A DNA stretch of 64,000 nt from NCBI GenBank assembly GCA_934045905.1, contig OW203769.1:16213705-16277704 (forward strand). The letters run 5' to 3'. A program made the position numbers and the translations under genes. This stretch comes from Leuctra nigra. Taxonomy: Eukaryota; Arthropoda; Insecta; Plecoptera; Leuctridae. Below the pieces are notes generated by a model, which was not told where the DNA came from, did no database searches, and saw only the letters and a list, made by a program, of their open reading frames with translations. Shown in pieces: positions 22,000 through 33,483 of the stretch (positions are counted from its first letter, which is position 1; each line of letters begins with the position of its first letter).

Positions 22000-24900
22000 G
22001 CAATGAGTCTCAGAGGCTATGTGGGTTGTCAACGTCTGTATAGCAATAAAACTCTGAGAAATGCTCACGTCATTTATATGACAGGCCAGCAAATCCTACT
22101 TCCACGTCCACGAAGACATGAGTCGCGTGACCCCTGGGCAATGCATGGCATGCAATGGATGTATGTCATGTAGCTAACGGAAGAGGGTGGGGGCGAGTAT
22201 CCGGCGCCCAGAAATAACTGGACCTTGTTGACTAAGGGAATAAACCCTGACAGAAAATTCTGGCCCTCCAGGTTGGGGGATAGCTATTCAGCTAGAGCTT
22301 GTAACAGCAGCTCAAGAACGCGCAGATGTGCTCCAATCGTCTTGCTCCAGGGATTCGTCCAGGGATTACTCATCACTGCGGTCGAAACACAAACAATCAT
22401 AAGAAGAAGAAGAAGTTAATAAAGAGTATAAATCTTGCAGCGTGGAACGTCAGGACACTTATGGATTGGGAAGGTTCTGACAGGCCAGAGCGACGTACGG
22501 CGCTGGTGGCAAAGGAGTTAGCTCGCTATGATGTGGATATCGCGGCTCTCTCAGAAACTCGCTTCGCTGATGAGGGTCAACTGGAGGAGACAGTTGATAA
22601 GTACGTGTTCTTTTGGAAAGGGAAAAGATTAGATGAACCACGTATCCATGGAGTGGGCTTTGCTATCAAGGCAAAGTTGGTCGGTGAACTAACAGAGCTA
22701 CCAACCGGACATTCAGAACGTCTTATGTCTGTTAAAATAGCGTTTTCATCATCAGATACCAGATGCCTTGTCCTCGTGAGTGCTTACGCCCCAACAATGC
22801 AGGCATCGATTGAGGAGAAGGAAAGTTTCTACCTGGCGCTTGACAGGATCGTCTCTTCAGTTGGGAAAACTGATAAGTTGATTATACTTGGTGACTTCAA
22901 TGCCCGTGTAGGGAAGGACCACATCATCTGGAAGAGCGTCATTGGTCGGCATGGCATTGGGAATGTTAACTCCAATGGTGTCCTTCTCCTTAGCAAATGT
23001 GCTGAGCATGAGCTGGTCCTTACGAACACATTGTTCCAGCAAAAGGACAAATATAAGACCACCTGGCAACATCCTAGATCGAAGCACTGGCATCTTATTG
23101 ACTATGTTATTACGCGTCAGTGCGATGTTCGTGATATTAAGAGCACAAGGGTGATGCGTGGGGCGGATTGCTGGACAGATCATCGCATGGTGTTAACCAA
23201 AACCTCACTGCAGATCAGACGCTCATATCAGATGAAGAAATCACAAGTATGTAAAGTTAATGTGCGGCGTTTGCGCGATCCATTGTATCAGAAGCAATTC
23301 AGTGCGGCTGTATCTAGAATGCTCAGTTGTCACGAAACACCTTCTACAACTAGTGAGCATTGCAAGACGTTAAATAGTGTTTTGTATGATGCAAGCTTGG
23401 AGGTTTGTGGAAAAGTCAAGAAAGCACAACCTGACTGGTTTCTGGACAATAACGAGGAGATAGTGAATGTTCTCAATCAGAAGAGGATTGCTCATCGGTT
23501 GTTCCTTCAAGCCCCGTTATCTCAGAACGCGAAGGCAGCTTATCGTGCAGCCAAAGCAGAAGTACAGCGTCGCACTCGGGAAATGAAGAACATTTGGTGG
23601 CAGAAGAAAGCGCAAGAACTTCAGCTTTTAGCAGACCGCAATGATCAGTTGGGTTTCTTCGAAGCGCTCAAAGTTGTCTATGGTCCTACTCATAGTACAG
23701 TACATCCAATTAATGACAAAGGTGGTAACCCGCTTACAACAGAATTGGGTATAAGTGAGCGTTGGAAGGAACACTACGAAGAGCTGCTGAATCAAGTGCG
23801 TCCTGTAGCGTATCAGCTAATGGAGGAGATACCTCCGTACAGGCCTGTCATAGAACTGGACCAGGAGCCAAGCCTCACGGAGGTCAAGCAAGCCATTGGA
23901 CAACTTAAAAACAACAAAGCCCCTGGCGTTGATGGTGTGCCACCTGAAGCACTTAAGTACGGTGGAAATGAAGTTGCAAACAGTGTATACAATCTTGTAC
24001 TCCATATCTGGCGGACAACAAACATCCCAGAGGCCTTTCAGGAATCTCGGACTGTGAATATTTATAAAAGAAAGGGTAATAAAGCTGATTGTGGCAATTA
24101 TAGGGGTATTGCGCTTCTCTCGGTTGTTGGTAAGGTATTCGGCAAAATTGTTGTCAAGCGACTGACAACAGTTCTTGATCGCATTACACCTGAATCGCAG
24201 GCAGGATTTCGGTCTTGTCGTGGCACTGTCGATATGATATTCACTTTCAGGCAGCTTCAAGAGAAATGCATAGAGCAGGGGCGGCATTTGTACGCAGCAT
24301 TTGTTGACCTAGCTAAGGCATTTGATTCCATAGACAGAGCTACACTCTGGGCAGTTTTACAACGACTCGGTGTCCCGCCACACCTGACGATGTTGATTGC
24401 TAAGTTGCATGAAAATAACAAGACTTGCATTTGTACTGGGAATTTGGAGACCGACTACTTTGTTACGAGAACAGGTGTGCGTCAAGGTTGTGTTTTGGCC
24501 CCAACGCTGTTCAATGCATATATGACCGCCTTTTTGTTTGTTGTCGACAAGCGTCTCCGCGTCAGAGGCATTGAAGTCAAGTATAGATTCGACGGAGGTT
24601 TACACAACTTGAGCAGGCTTCGGTCTGACATTAAAACGTCGCGTGCGTTCATCACTGAGCTGCAGTATGCTGATGACTGCGCTTTAGTAGCGCACTCAGT
24701 TGAGGATCTCCAAGAAATTATAAATGTCTATGCCGAGGTCTATGGTATGTTCGGACTTGAAGTCAACACAGGGAAGACGCAATTACTGTCTTGCCCAGCG
24801 AATGGTGCTTTGCACGTAACTGCAGTCAGTGTGCATGGGATACAGTTGCAAGAGGTGTCACACTTCCCATACCTTGGTAGTGTTGTATCTTCCAATGCCT

Positions 24901-25705
24901 CACTTGACATTGAAGTGCAAAATAGGATTAAGAGTGCTGCGTCTGCGGTAGCAAGACTGAACTCCCGTGTCTTTTGTGCAAGAGATATTTCATTGCGTAC
25001 AAAATCAGATATATATAAGGCAGTTGTGATACCAGCCCTTCTGTATGGGTGTGAAACATGGGTACCATACAGGAGGCACGTGCGCAGCCTGGAGCGTTTT
25101 CAGCAGCATTTCCTGAGAAGAGTTCTCAATGTGCACTGGAGCGACTATATCCGTAATGATATAGTTCTATATAAAATGAATTGCAAACCAATCGAGGAGT
25201 TGCTAGTCAAATCCAGACTGAGATGGTCGGGGCATGGAATTCGGATGGAGAACATCAGGATTCCAAAGCGTGTGCTCTATGGAGAGATCGTTGGAAAGCG
25301 TAGGGTTGGCGGTCAAAGGAAGAGATATAAGGATAATCTCCGAGAAACGCTGACGCTTTGCGAAGCTCCTGCAGACTGGGAGCTGGATGCTTTGGACCGC
25401 GAGAGCTGGGCGAATATTTGTTCGATGGCGTCTGGGGTTGTTGCGGCCAGAAGAGAGCGGAATAGAGAGCGCGCGTTTCGGCAGCGGCAGCGGCAGCCGG
25501 CTCAGCAACATGCCTTTCCATGCGACCAGTGCCCGAGAGTGTGTGCGTCGAGAGTTGGGTTGTTCTCTCACAAGAGGGCTCATGCTGCCACCCGTGGGAG
25601 ATTGGCTCGGCCCTAGGACGGCGTAGAAAGGGGATCCTCGGATACGAGGCCCGGCCAAGAAGAAGATAGTTGCAGAACAGTGCTACGTTAAACACAACTA
25701 CAGAA
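22000..25705 (+). mobile_element. Non-LTR retrotransposon (CFDP2/RTE-like), apparently full length
   Basis: A 5' leader of about 300 bp precedes a single long ORF, followed by a short 3' UTR. The tail GTTGCAGAACAGTGCTACGT (about 25668-25687) nearly matches the tail of the SINE family (GCTGCAGAACAGTGCGACGT), as expected of a LINE that supplies machinery to a SINE. I could not fix the exact 5' end or a target duplication. Confidence 0.85.
22326..25616 (+). CDS. LINE polyprotein: endonuclease, reverse transcriptase, C2H2 finger
   Basis: An uninterrupted 1096-codon ORF. N-terminal apurinic-type endonuclease: LAAWNVRTL (about residue 38), LSETRF (about 75), ILGDFNARVG (about 187), TDHRMV (about 283). 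The reverse transcriptase follows: NNKAPGVDGVPPEALKYGG (about 528), NYRGIALLS, QAGFRSCRGT, the catalytic Asp in FVDLAKAFD (about 658), GVRQGC, and LQYADD (about 779) with both Asp present. After LLYGCETW and a basic linker comes a Cys2His2 finger, C-x2-C-x12-H-x3-H, near residues 1065-1085. It resembles 'craniofacial development protein 2-like' retroelement proteins. Nothing is visibly broken, so the copy may be young. Confidence 0.93.
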   Translation: MCSNRLAPGIRPGITHHCGRNTNNHKKKKKLIKSINLAAWNVRTLMDWEGSDRPERRTALVAKELARYDVDIAALSETRFADEGQLEETVDKYVFFWKGKRLDEPRIHGVGFAIKAKLVGELTELPTGHSERLMSVKIAFSSSDTRCLVLVSAYAPTMQASIEEKESFYLALDRIVSSVGKTDKLIILGDFNARVGKDHIIWKSVIGRHGIGNVNSNGVLLLSKCAEHELVLTNTLFQQKDKYKTTWQHPRSKHWHLIDYVITRQCDVRDIKSTRVMRGADCWTDHRMVLTKTSLQIRRSYQMKKSQVCKVNVRRLRDPLYQKQFSAAVSRMLSCHETPSTTSEHCKTLNSVLYDASLEVCGKVKKAQPDWFLDNNEEIVNVLNQKRIAHRLFLQAPLSQNAKAAYRAAKAEVQRRTREMKNIWWQKKAQELQLLADRNDQLGFFEALKVVYGPTHSTVHPINDKGGNPLTTELGISERWKEHYEELLNQVRPVAYQLMEEIPPYRPVIELDQEPSLTEVKQAIGQLKNNKAPGVDGVPPEALKYGGNEVANSVYNLVLHIWRTTNIPEAFQESRTVNIYKRKGNKADCGNYRGIALLSVVGKVFGKIVVKRLTTVLDRITPESQAGFRSCRGTVDMIFTFRQLQEKCIEQGRHLYAAFVDLAKAFDSIDRATLWAVLQRLGVPPHLTMLIAKLHENNKTCICTGNLETDYFVTRTGVRQGCVLAPTLFNAYMTAFLFVVDKRLRVRGIEVKYRFDGGLHNLSRLRSDIKTSRAFITELQYADDCALVAHSVEDLQEIINVYAEVYGMFGLEVNTGKTQLLSCPANGALHVTAVSVHGIQLQEVSHFPYLGSVVSSNASLDIEVQNRIKSAASAVARLNSRVFCARDISLRTKSDIYKAVVIPALLYGCETWVPYRRHVRSLERFQQHFLRRVLNVHWSDYIRNDIVLYKMNCKPIEELLVKSRLRWSGHGIRMENIRIPKRVLYGEIVGKRRVGGQRKRYKDNLRETLTLCEAPADWELDALDRESWANICSMASGVVAARRERNRERAFRQRQRQPAQQHAFPCDQCPRVCASRVGLFSHKRAHAATRGRLARP

Positions 25706-25758
25706 ATAATGTATATCATTCAAAATACGAGATTATAGCTATATTCAAGTTCAAGTAA

Positions 25759-26319
25759 TCTATACCTATAAAGTAGAATGTCTGTATGTCTGTCTGTATG
25801 TTTGTATGTATGTATGTATGTATGTTTGGCTGTCTGTATGTTTGTCTGTATGTTTGTCTGTATGTTTGTCTGTATGTTCTTCATACATTTCTATACACCC
25901 TTTGACGGATCTCAGCCAAATTTGGTATGGAGATTCTGACTGAGCCTGCGCACATCATAGGTTACTTACCCCCTCCCCCAAACCACCTTTAATTGAAAAA
26001 ACGCCCTAATTGAACAAATTAAATTGACACTTTCGGCTCCTACACCATTGACCGACCTCAATAAAATTTTGCACACATGTACTTCGTCAACCTGACCACA
26101 TTTCAGGCTACTCACCCCCTCCCCCAAACCACCCCTAATTGAAGAAATTCAGCTTAAAGGCAGAATGTACGAGAGATAATTTCACTTTTTGACATTATCA
26201 GGTGTAATAAAACTTACGAAACTATCTCCCAAATGTCTTATCTCATGTTCTCTCATTGAGTGAGAAGAGGCCCTCCTCCTTCTCCCTCCGGCACGAGCAA
26301 CGCCGGGCAGGTCAGCTAG
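25759..26319 (+). mobile_element. Non-autonomous Helitron-like element
   Basis: Starts TCTATACCTATAAAGTAGAA and ends GCACGAGCAACGCCGGGCAG..CAGCTAG, inserted between A and T, as Helitrons do (5' TC, 3' CTRR). The CAACGCCGGG word followed by CAGCTAG is widespread at Helitron 3' ends in invertebrates; its terminal hairpin is decayed here. Inside are a TATG/CTGT microsatellite (25780-25880) and duplicated segments around CCCCCTCCCCCAAACCACC. No Rep/helicase. Confidence 0.78.
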
Positions 26320-27110
26320 TTGTTCATAAAAATTAATTTACTCTATGACGTCATTGACACATATGACGTCACTACCCACCGCGCTGAAGCTACGACTCAT
26401 TCACACACTGCTATATAATTTCCGACCGGATTGCTCCAGATCCCCCCCCCCCCCTCAACCCCTAGTTACACGTAATCACGTGACCTTGCCCGAGGCCACG
26501 TGGTTGGTTATTCACCCCGCTGTCGCCCGTGACGTGAGCATGCGTACTAGAGAACACTCAACAATGACAAAACAATATTCGAAAGAAATTTATTCTGCTG
26601 AAAAAATGTGATGGCATTATCCGATGAAGTCTTTGCTAACTCGTCATCTAACTCTAGTTGATGAGCTCTGATTTCATTGATAATAACAAGGATTGATTGT
26701 CAAGGAACCTGACCAGTAGACAATCAGAAGTGCGATTGTATAACTTTTTAGACGAGATAATGGATCGTTATCGATAACAATTGATTAAAGTAATTTAGCC
26801 TATCAGAAGGTAAAGCAATTCAAAGTGCGTAAAGTTGACTTCCTGAGATAAATAATGTGATTATATATCATATCCTCGTAGCTTTTGCACATTTCAAATG
26901 ATTAACAATGATATCAATAGTTTACTTTCATCAATTGGTATAGATAACGATCCATTATCTCGGCTAAGAAAGTTATACAATCGCCCTGCTGTTTCGTTCA
27001 AATCCGTTTTACGATTTCTTCACATTTTTCTTCGCAAAATAACGGCCAATGGGCGCGACACCGCTGTGACGAAACTACTGCACAAATCGGACTGAAAATT
27101 TCACATAATA
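26320..27110. repeat. No gene; inverted repeat 26725-26988
   Basis: GTGCGATTGTATAACTTTTT and GAGATAATGGATCGTTATC (26728-26773) are mirrored by GATAACGATCCATTATCTCG and AAGTTATACAATCGC (26942-26985), a MITE-like pair of about 50-bp arms. A poly-C run lies near 26440-26453. No exon seen. Confidence 0.6.
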
Positions 27111-27480
27111 TAAACAACATACTAAGGTTTGATGTGTAAAAGTTTGAAATACATAACTTTTGTAGGGAAAAACGTTACAGCTGCTGGAATTTGGTTGTCG
27201 AAAAATCGATGTGCACAAAGAGCGCTTATTATACCCCTGGTATTATACCCCCGGTACCCCCGGTATTATAATAAACATACTATGGTTAGATGTGTGTAAG
27301 TTTCAAAAACATTACTTTTGCATGAAAGAAGTTACAGTTGCTCGAATTTGGTGGATGCGTGAGATTTGAGAGCCGTAGAAACGATTTTCGACAGCCAATT
27401 CAACTAGGTATCTGTAACTTTGTCAAAAGTAATGTTTTTGAAACTTTCACACATCAAACCTTGTATGATTATTTATATTG
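27110..27480. repeat. Inverted repeats around 27.1-27.5 kb
   Basis: AAGTTTCAAAAACATTACTT (about 27298) is mirrored by AAGTAATGTTTTTGAAACTT (about 27427), and a third diverged direct copy lies near 27135-27190. Looks like an old MITE with a partial second copy. Confidence 0.6.
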
Positions 27481-27624
27481 CGTACAATTTTCAGCACTAT
27501 GTGTGTAGTAGCTTCATTACATCGGTGTATCCCCCATTGGACAGTTTTTGTAACATATTTGTAACAATGCTACAACGGTTCAAATATTTTTAAGCGAGTG
27601 TCTAGATACATTTGAAGCCTATTA

Positions 27625-29537
27625 GTCCAGTCAAACCAGGCTTAAAAATGACCAAACCCAAAATAAATTGTCACATTTGGTTTTTTGGTGTAACTCTCTT
27701 CAGAAAAATGCCCTCTACAACATATCCAAAATCCGCCAAAATCCGCGAACCGGAAGTACTTTTTAATCACTTTTTAAGTTAATTTCCCATGCTAATTCCA
27801 TCTTGCAAAAAAAATAACTAGGAAAAGGCTCTGAGTAACGCGTTGATGAGCGAGCACGGATACGCGCAACACCTCGAACCGAAATTATGTTTATCGAAAA
27901 TGTCATTAAAAGCCAATAATTCTTGAATTTTGTCACAGACTTGTATGAAAATCTCCAACAATTCCTAAAATATTGGTCCCAATAACCACGCAAAGTTTTA
28001 AGTTGATCGATTGAACCTTTATGATTGACCGATTCCTTGTTAAATTCCAAAAATCTCAGGATATCGTTCAAAAAAAATTTAAACGGTCATATCAGTTTCA
28101 TTGAGCGAGCGAAGCGAGCGTCTCCTTTTGGCTCTTTTGGCACGGACCTCTGTTTTTTTTTTTTTTTTTGTTTTTTTTTGTTTTTGTTTTTGGCTGCTAA
28201 TAGCCGATACACAGGTCGCACCGTTTCACCGATCGATCTGAAATTTTGCACACATGTAAAACCAACCTTCTCTGTTTGCAGACCCTAATTTTTTTGAAAT
28301 CCATTTATTGGTTGAAATTTAAATAAACATCTCCTGATAGGCTGAAAAATGAAAATGGACTTCGACAAATGTGATCGACCTTATATTTTGCATGGTCATT
28401 AGGACCAACATTGTCTCTTATTTTACAAATTTTCAGCCAAATCCTCCCATTGGTTAAAATTTAAAAAAATATTTCATGTGCTTTTTGAAATTTAATCCAG
28501 AACCGTTTGACCGATCAACTTAAAATTTTGTACGGTCATCGGGTCCAACATTATCTGTATTTTTGACAATTTTCAGACTAAACTGTGTTTAAATTCAAAA
28601 GTTATCGACAGTTTACGGATATTTTGCGTGTTGGATCATATTTCTCGAATTTCATATTTCACGGAATCTTCGAATCTTCATTTCAAGGTTGTTAGAGCAG
28701 AAACTTTCAAACGTATTATGAAACTGATATGACCGTTTAACATTTTTTTGAACGATATCCTGTGATTTTTGGAAATTAACAAGGAATCGTTCAATCATAA
28801 AGGTTGAATCGATCAACTTAAAACTTTGCGTGGTTATTGGGACCAATATTTTAGGAATTGTTGGAGATTTTCATACAAGTCTGTGGCGAAATTCAAGAAT
28901 TATTGGCTTTTAAGGACATTTTCGATAAACATAATTTCGGTTCGAGGTGTTGCGCGTATCCGTGCTCGCTCATCAACGCGTTACTCAGAGCGTTTTCCTA
29001 GTAATATACGTTTGAAAGTTTCTGCTCTAACAACCTTGAAGTGAAGATTCGAAGATGCCTTGAAATATGAAATTCGAGAAGTATGATGGCCAACACGCAA
29101 AATATCCGTAAACTGTCAATAACTTTTGAATTTAAACGCAGTTTAGTCTGAAAATTGTCAAAAATACAGATAATGTTGGACCCGATGACCATGCAAAATT
29201 TTAAGTTGATCGGTCAAACGGTTCTGGTTTAAATTTCAAAAAGCACATAAAATATTTTTTTAAATTTTAACCAATGGGAGGATTTGGCTGAAAATTTGTA
29301 AAATAAGAGACAATGTTAATGTTAATGAACTTGCAAAATATAAGGTCGATCACATTTGTCGAAGTCCATATTCATTTTTCAGCCTATCAGGAGATGTTTA
29401 TTTAAATTTCAACCAATTAATGGATTTCAAAAAAATTAGGGTCTGCAAACAGAGAAGGTTGGATTTACATGTGTGCAAAATTTCAGATCGATCGGTGAAA
29501 CGGTGCGACCTGTGTATCGGCTATTAGCAGCCAAAAA

Positions 29538-29576
<39 letters not shown>

Positions 29577-30097
29577 AGAGGTCCGTGCCAAAAGAGCCAA
29601 AAGGAGACGCTCGCTTCGCTCGCTCAAAAAATAATGTAATTCCGATTTTGACGAAACTTGGCAGAATTGTTCACCATCCTTAATGAACAAAAAAAGCTCT
29701 CTTAGCGTTTTTCTCTAAATCTTATCGTTTGGGAAATATGGACATCGCAAATCGTCAAATTACATTCGAAAAGTCGAAACTGACTAAAATATGACTTTTC
29801 GATGGGCCATATTTCCCAAACGATAAGATTTAAAGAAAAACGCTATGAGAGCTTATTTTGTTCATTTAGGATGGTGAACAATTCTGCCAAGTTTCGTCAA
29901 AATCGGAGTTACATAAAAAAAAATTTGCAAGAGGGAATTAACATGGAAAATAACTTAAAAAGTGATTAAAAAGTACTTCCAGTGCGCGGATTTTGGCGGA
30001 TTTTGGATATGTTGTAGAGGGCATTTTTCTGAAGAGAATGACACCAAACAACCAAATGTTACAATTAGTTTTGGGTAAATCTCTCATTTGACTGGAC
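27625..30097. mobile_element. 2.5-kb element of overlapping inverted repeats
   Basis: Outer arms of about 170-190 bp (27625-27817; 29912-30097) start GTCCAGTCAAA and end TTTGACTGGAC, flanked by TA on both sides. Inside, segment B (about 27815-28105) recurs inverted at about 28715-29005, and segment C (about 28095-28715) recurs inverted at about 29005-29630. A further pair lies at about 29636-29740 and 29830-29930. The order is A-B-C-B'-C'-D-D'-A'. There is no coding capacity. TA flanks suggest a Tc1/mariner-type mover. Confidence 0.8.
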
Positions 30098-30546
30098 TAT
30101 ATGGCTCGAATATCTATTTTTTCATTAGACGAAGTAGCAGATCAGGCCAATTTTTTCACAAAATATTAATGATCCTTTTCGTCTTTCTACCGATTTCAAA
30201 TCGCCCATAAATAAACCCATAATTTAAACTACGCTGTACTGATGGATAATCTGAAAGAAATATGCGCGGTGCAGACCTATAGTAGACAATTTAAAACTAA
30301 TTTACCAATTGGTGTCAGTATCGATAAATACCTATCGATTCAGAGAACAATGTGCACGATTCAGAACAGTTTTACATGGTTTCAAGACATAGTGTTATTG
30401 GCATTTTCAGGACACTTTATGCTATCATTTTGATTTATTTATAAAATAAATGCAAAGCAATTTGAAAGAAATTATCATTGCCCTTTGACGCATTTTGTCT
30501 TCAGCTTCTTTCACATTGGAGAAGTAAGTAATTTGAGATGCATATG
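30098..30546. other. No gene recognised
   Basis: AT-rich spacer between the inverted-repeat element and a small minisatellite. Confidence 0.4.
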
Positions 30547-30725
30547 AATTCGCACGCACTACGAAATGTATTCGCACGCACTACGAAATAAATTCGCACG
30601 CACTACGAAATGAATTCGCGCACGCACTACGAAATGAATTCGCACGCACTACGAAATAAATTCGCACGCACTACGAAATGAATTCGCGCACGCACTACGA
30701 AATGAATTCGCACGCACTACGCAAG
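30547..30725. repeat. 22/24-bp minisatellite
   Basis: About eight units of ATTCGCACGCACTACGAAAT plus two bases; some units have an extra GC (ATTCGCGCACGCACTACG). Lies about 130 bp left of the piggyBac insertion. Confidence 0.93.
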
Positions 30726-30856
30726 CTCCTATCAAAAGTCCTAGTTGTTTAATTGGATTTACAAGCGTCATCTAAGTATTAATTACTAAGCTCAACTCTC
30801 TCTCACTTTGTTATGATCAGAAACCGCCGCAGCAATTCCGTCAGCTAACTTGTTAA

Positions 30857-33479
30857 CCCTTTGAGGCCCACGTTACATATACTTACCAAAAAAAATATTG
30901 AAAGTGGCATATATAGTGGAAAAAAATCAAGGAAAATAATTTGTTTGAACTTTTTTTTTATCAGAGTGATATTTTTCAAAATTTTTGAGGATTCCAAAAG
31001 AACTCATTGGGAATTGGTTATGGATAGGGTATGCAAAGACTTATAATTTTTTCACATGATATTTATCAAAGTAGAAACATTTTATTTATTTATAATTTTT
31101 GATTGGTTATTATTCATGATTCATGTATTGATTGATTATGAATATTCACAGTTCTCACAGTTCTCACTTGTTGTGAAACATTCTAAAACAGTTTTTATCT
31201 TTCTGGAGACACAAAGCAACTTTGCACTTCTCGCATTGGGTCCTCGAGTAGGAGCCAATGCAGTACTTGCAACGTTGCTTTGTCTCAACAGGTATTGGCC
31301 AATGGCCCACTTGGTCATATCGAACATCGCTCACTGGTCGCAGAGCTGCTGCATGCCTCTTCGGAACCGGAGCATCTTCTGACGATGGCCGACCTTGCTT
31401 ACGAGTACTTCCAATTGCCAACAAAGCTTGTGCAACTTTCGACCTGAAAGTCTTCAGTTTTTCGTACTTGTGGTAGCCTCGTTGCAAATGATGCCGACGA
31501 TAGAGCAGCCAAGCATTTACAACACATGAATCAATCAAGTGGAAGATGATTCTCAGGTAGTATCGGTTTCCTTTTACATCGATACGGTACAGCTCGACGA
31601 GCATATCATGCAAATCTACCCCGCCCATGTGCTTGTTGTACGCTTGTACAATCGCTGGTCTCGGTACTTCAACGAACTGTTTGGTCTGAACAGACCACCT
31701 TCGGACGTCTTGGACAGGTTCGACACCAACGAAACTTGAAATTACGTGAACGCATTTGTTATCGTACCATTTCACCGCAATGACATTGCTGTCCATCTCC
31801 GTCTTGAAGTCGTATGTCCCTCGACCTTCTTTCTTCATTTCTTTGTCCGTCATGAATGAGCAGCCAGCAAGTCTGTTGCACCTAACAGTCCCTACCGCCA
31901 GGTGGCCCTGCTCCTTTAGTGCAAGAATCAAAGCGTGAGAAGTAAACCAGTTGTCGAAGAACAATTTAAAGTTTTGGTGTTGAGGCAAATTCTTGGCAAG
32001 GCGCAGGACAATGTTCCCACTGATGCCCAGGCCAGGTAATCCATCAGCATCTTGCACTGTGTTTTTGCCAATGTAAATCTCAAAGTCATATAACATTCCA
32101 CATATACCTGCTCTAGCGAACATTTTGAAACCCCATTTGTGGGGTTTATTCTTGATATACTGCTTCAAGGCACTCCTACCTTTGAAAGGTATCATGATCT
32201 CATCAATAGACTGATGCTCTTCAGGCTCTACTTTCTTGAAGTTGGCAAGGAGCGAAGAGATGAGTGGACGCACTTTGAACAGTTTGTCATACAATGGATC
32301 AGTTCTCGGAAGCATTAGAGAATTGTCGTTTACATGAAATTTCGATCGCAGCTTATCGAACCTATTGCGAGACATGCTATCTGCAATCAGAGGGTATCTC
32401 GTTTCCTTGCTCCAATAATCTCTGTATGATGGTACACGTACAATGCCCGACATTATATGGATTCCAATAAACTTCTCCATTTCTGACTTTGTAGTAAGAA
32501 CAGATTTATTTTCACTCTGTACGCTATACAAATTAGTTTGGTACGCAAAGTTTGATAATATCTCATCATCGCAAAACATTTTGAAATATTGATATGGTGT
32601 AATCTCTTCCTGCGGACTTGGAGAAAACATATCACCAGTAAAAGTGGAGTCAACTGTTACCAAATCCCTTTTTCGCCAACGAACTGCCACTTGCCGTCCT
32701 GCAGGGCGTTCTTCGGTTTCATTAGCACTGCTGTCGCTGTCATTATCGGACACATCTTCGTTCGCTGGCAGCAATTGTAAATCTTGGTTCCAATCTGCCT
32801 CCAACTCATCATCAGTCAATTCTATACTTCCATCAGAATCATCTCCTTCCAGGATAGCTGCAACATCATCTGAGGCTAATCGTCGAGGTCGCATAATGCG
32901 ATCATGATTTGCCATCTATAAAAAATAAATTGATATCAACCAATATGCATCAACAGAGCACATAGTACTCGTATTAAAACAAATGCAAATTCAAATAAGA
33001 ATAAATACAAGCCAGTTTTAGCAATATATAAAGCTTTTCTCAATATTGTGAGGTTATGTTATGTCTTAGTAAATAGGTGACTCACAATCCCAATGAGTCC
33101 AGCAGGAATCATGCATTTTATAAGTCGAAAATTTATTCAAACATGACGTCTGGTTGACAGAAAATACTTTCATTATCAAAATACATATATAAATTAATTT
33201 ATAATGTCAAGATAATAGATAAAACATAAAAAATATCATACCTTGTTGCTGTCAAATGAAACGATGTATGGTCGGTAAGGAAGTTCACACTGAACAATAG
33301 TTTGCATTTATTATAACTGATGGCAGCACTAGTCAAGTGTTACAATGAGCTACCAACCTAGTAGAAAAATACCTAGACAACAAATTCATGTAGTCATATG
33401 GAGTCAGTGGGCATTTTACAAGGGTGTTTCATAACACTAAAGTATGTGATTCCACTTGGAGTCGTTGGGCCTCAAAGGG
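30857..33479 (-). mobile_element. piggyBac transposon, apparently complete
   Basis: TTAA at 30853-30856 and 33480-33483 brackets 2623 bp whose ends are inverted: CCCTTTGAGGCCCA at the left and its exact complement TGGGCCTCAAAGGG at the right; CG follows at the same place with one inserted base. CCC termini next to a TTAA duplication are the hallmark of piggyBac. It contains one full-length transposase ORF on the minus strand, with about 250 bp left and 560 bp right of it. Confidence 0.95.
31164..32915 (-). CDS. piggyBac transposase
   Basis: 583 codons without interruption, ATG at 32913-32915. An acidic N-terminus (DDSDGSIELTDDELEAD) leads into the DDE_Tnp_1_7 domain (from about YQYFKMFCDDEI). 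The catalytic acids appear as SIDEIM (D238), FFDNWF (D321) and GGVDLHD (D434 and D437); the last two are three residues apart as in the Trichoplusia enzyme. The C-terminus has the Cys-rich finger (RCKYC, QCEKCKVALC, NCFRMFH) used for end binding. It should cut and paste the surrounding element at TTAA. Both ends and all four acids are intact, so it may be active. Confidence 0.95.
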   Translation of the reverse strand: MANHDRIMRPRRLASDDVAAILEGDDSDGSIELTDDELEADWNQDLQLLPANEDVSDNDSDSSANETEERPAGRQVAVRWRKRDLVTVDSTFTGDMFSPSPQEEITPYQYFKMFCDDEILSNFAYQTNLYSVQSENKSVLTTKSEMEKFIGIHIMSGIVRVPSYRDYWSKETRYPLIADSMSRNRFDKLRSKFHVNDNSLMLPRTDPLYDKLFKVRPLISSLLANFKKVEPEEHQSIDEIMIPFKGRSALKQYIKNKPHKWGFKMFARAGICGMLYDFEIYIGKNTVQDADGLPGLGISGNIVLRLAKNLPQHQNFKLFFDNWFTSHALILALKEQGHLAVGTVRCNRLAGCSFMTDKEMKKEGRGTYDFKTEMDSNVIAVKWYDNKCVHVISSFVGVEPVQDVRRWSVQTKQFVEVPRPAIVQAYNKHMGGVDLHDMLVELYRIDVKGNRYYLRIIFHLIDSCVVNAWLLYRRHHLQRGYHKYEKLKTFRSKVAQALLAIGSTRKQGRPSSEDAPVPKRHAAALRPVSDVRYDQVGHWPIPVETKQRCKYCIGSYSRTQCEKCKVALCLQKDKNCFRMFHNK

Positions 33480-33483
33480 TTAA

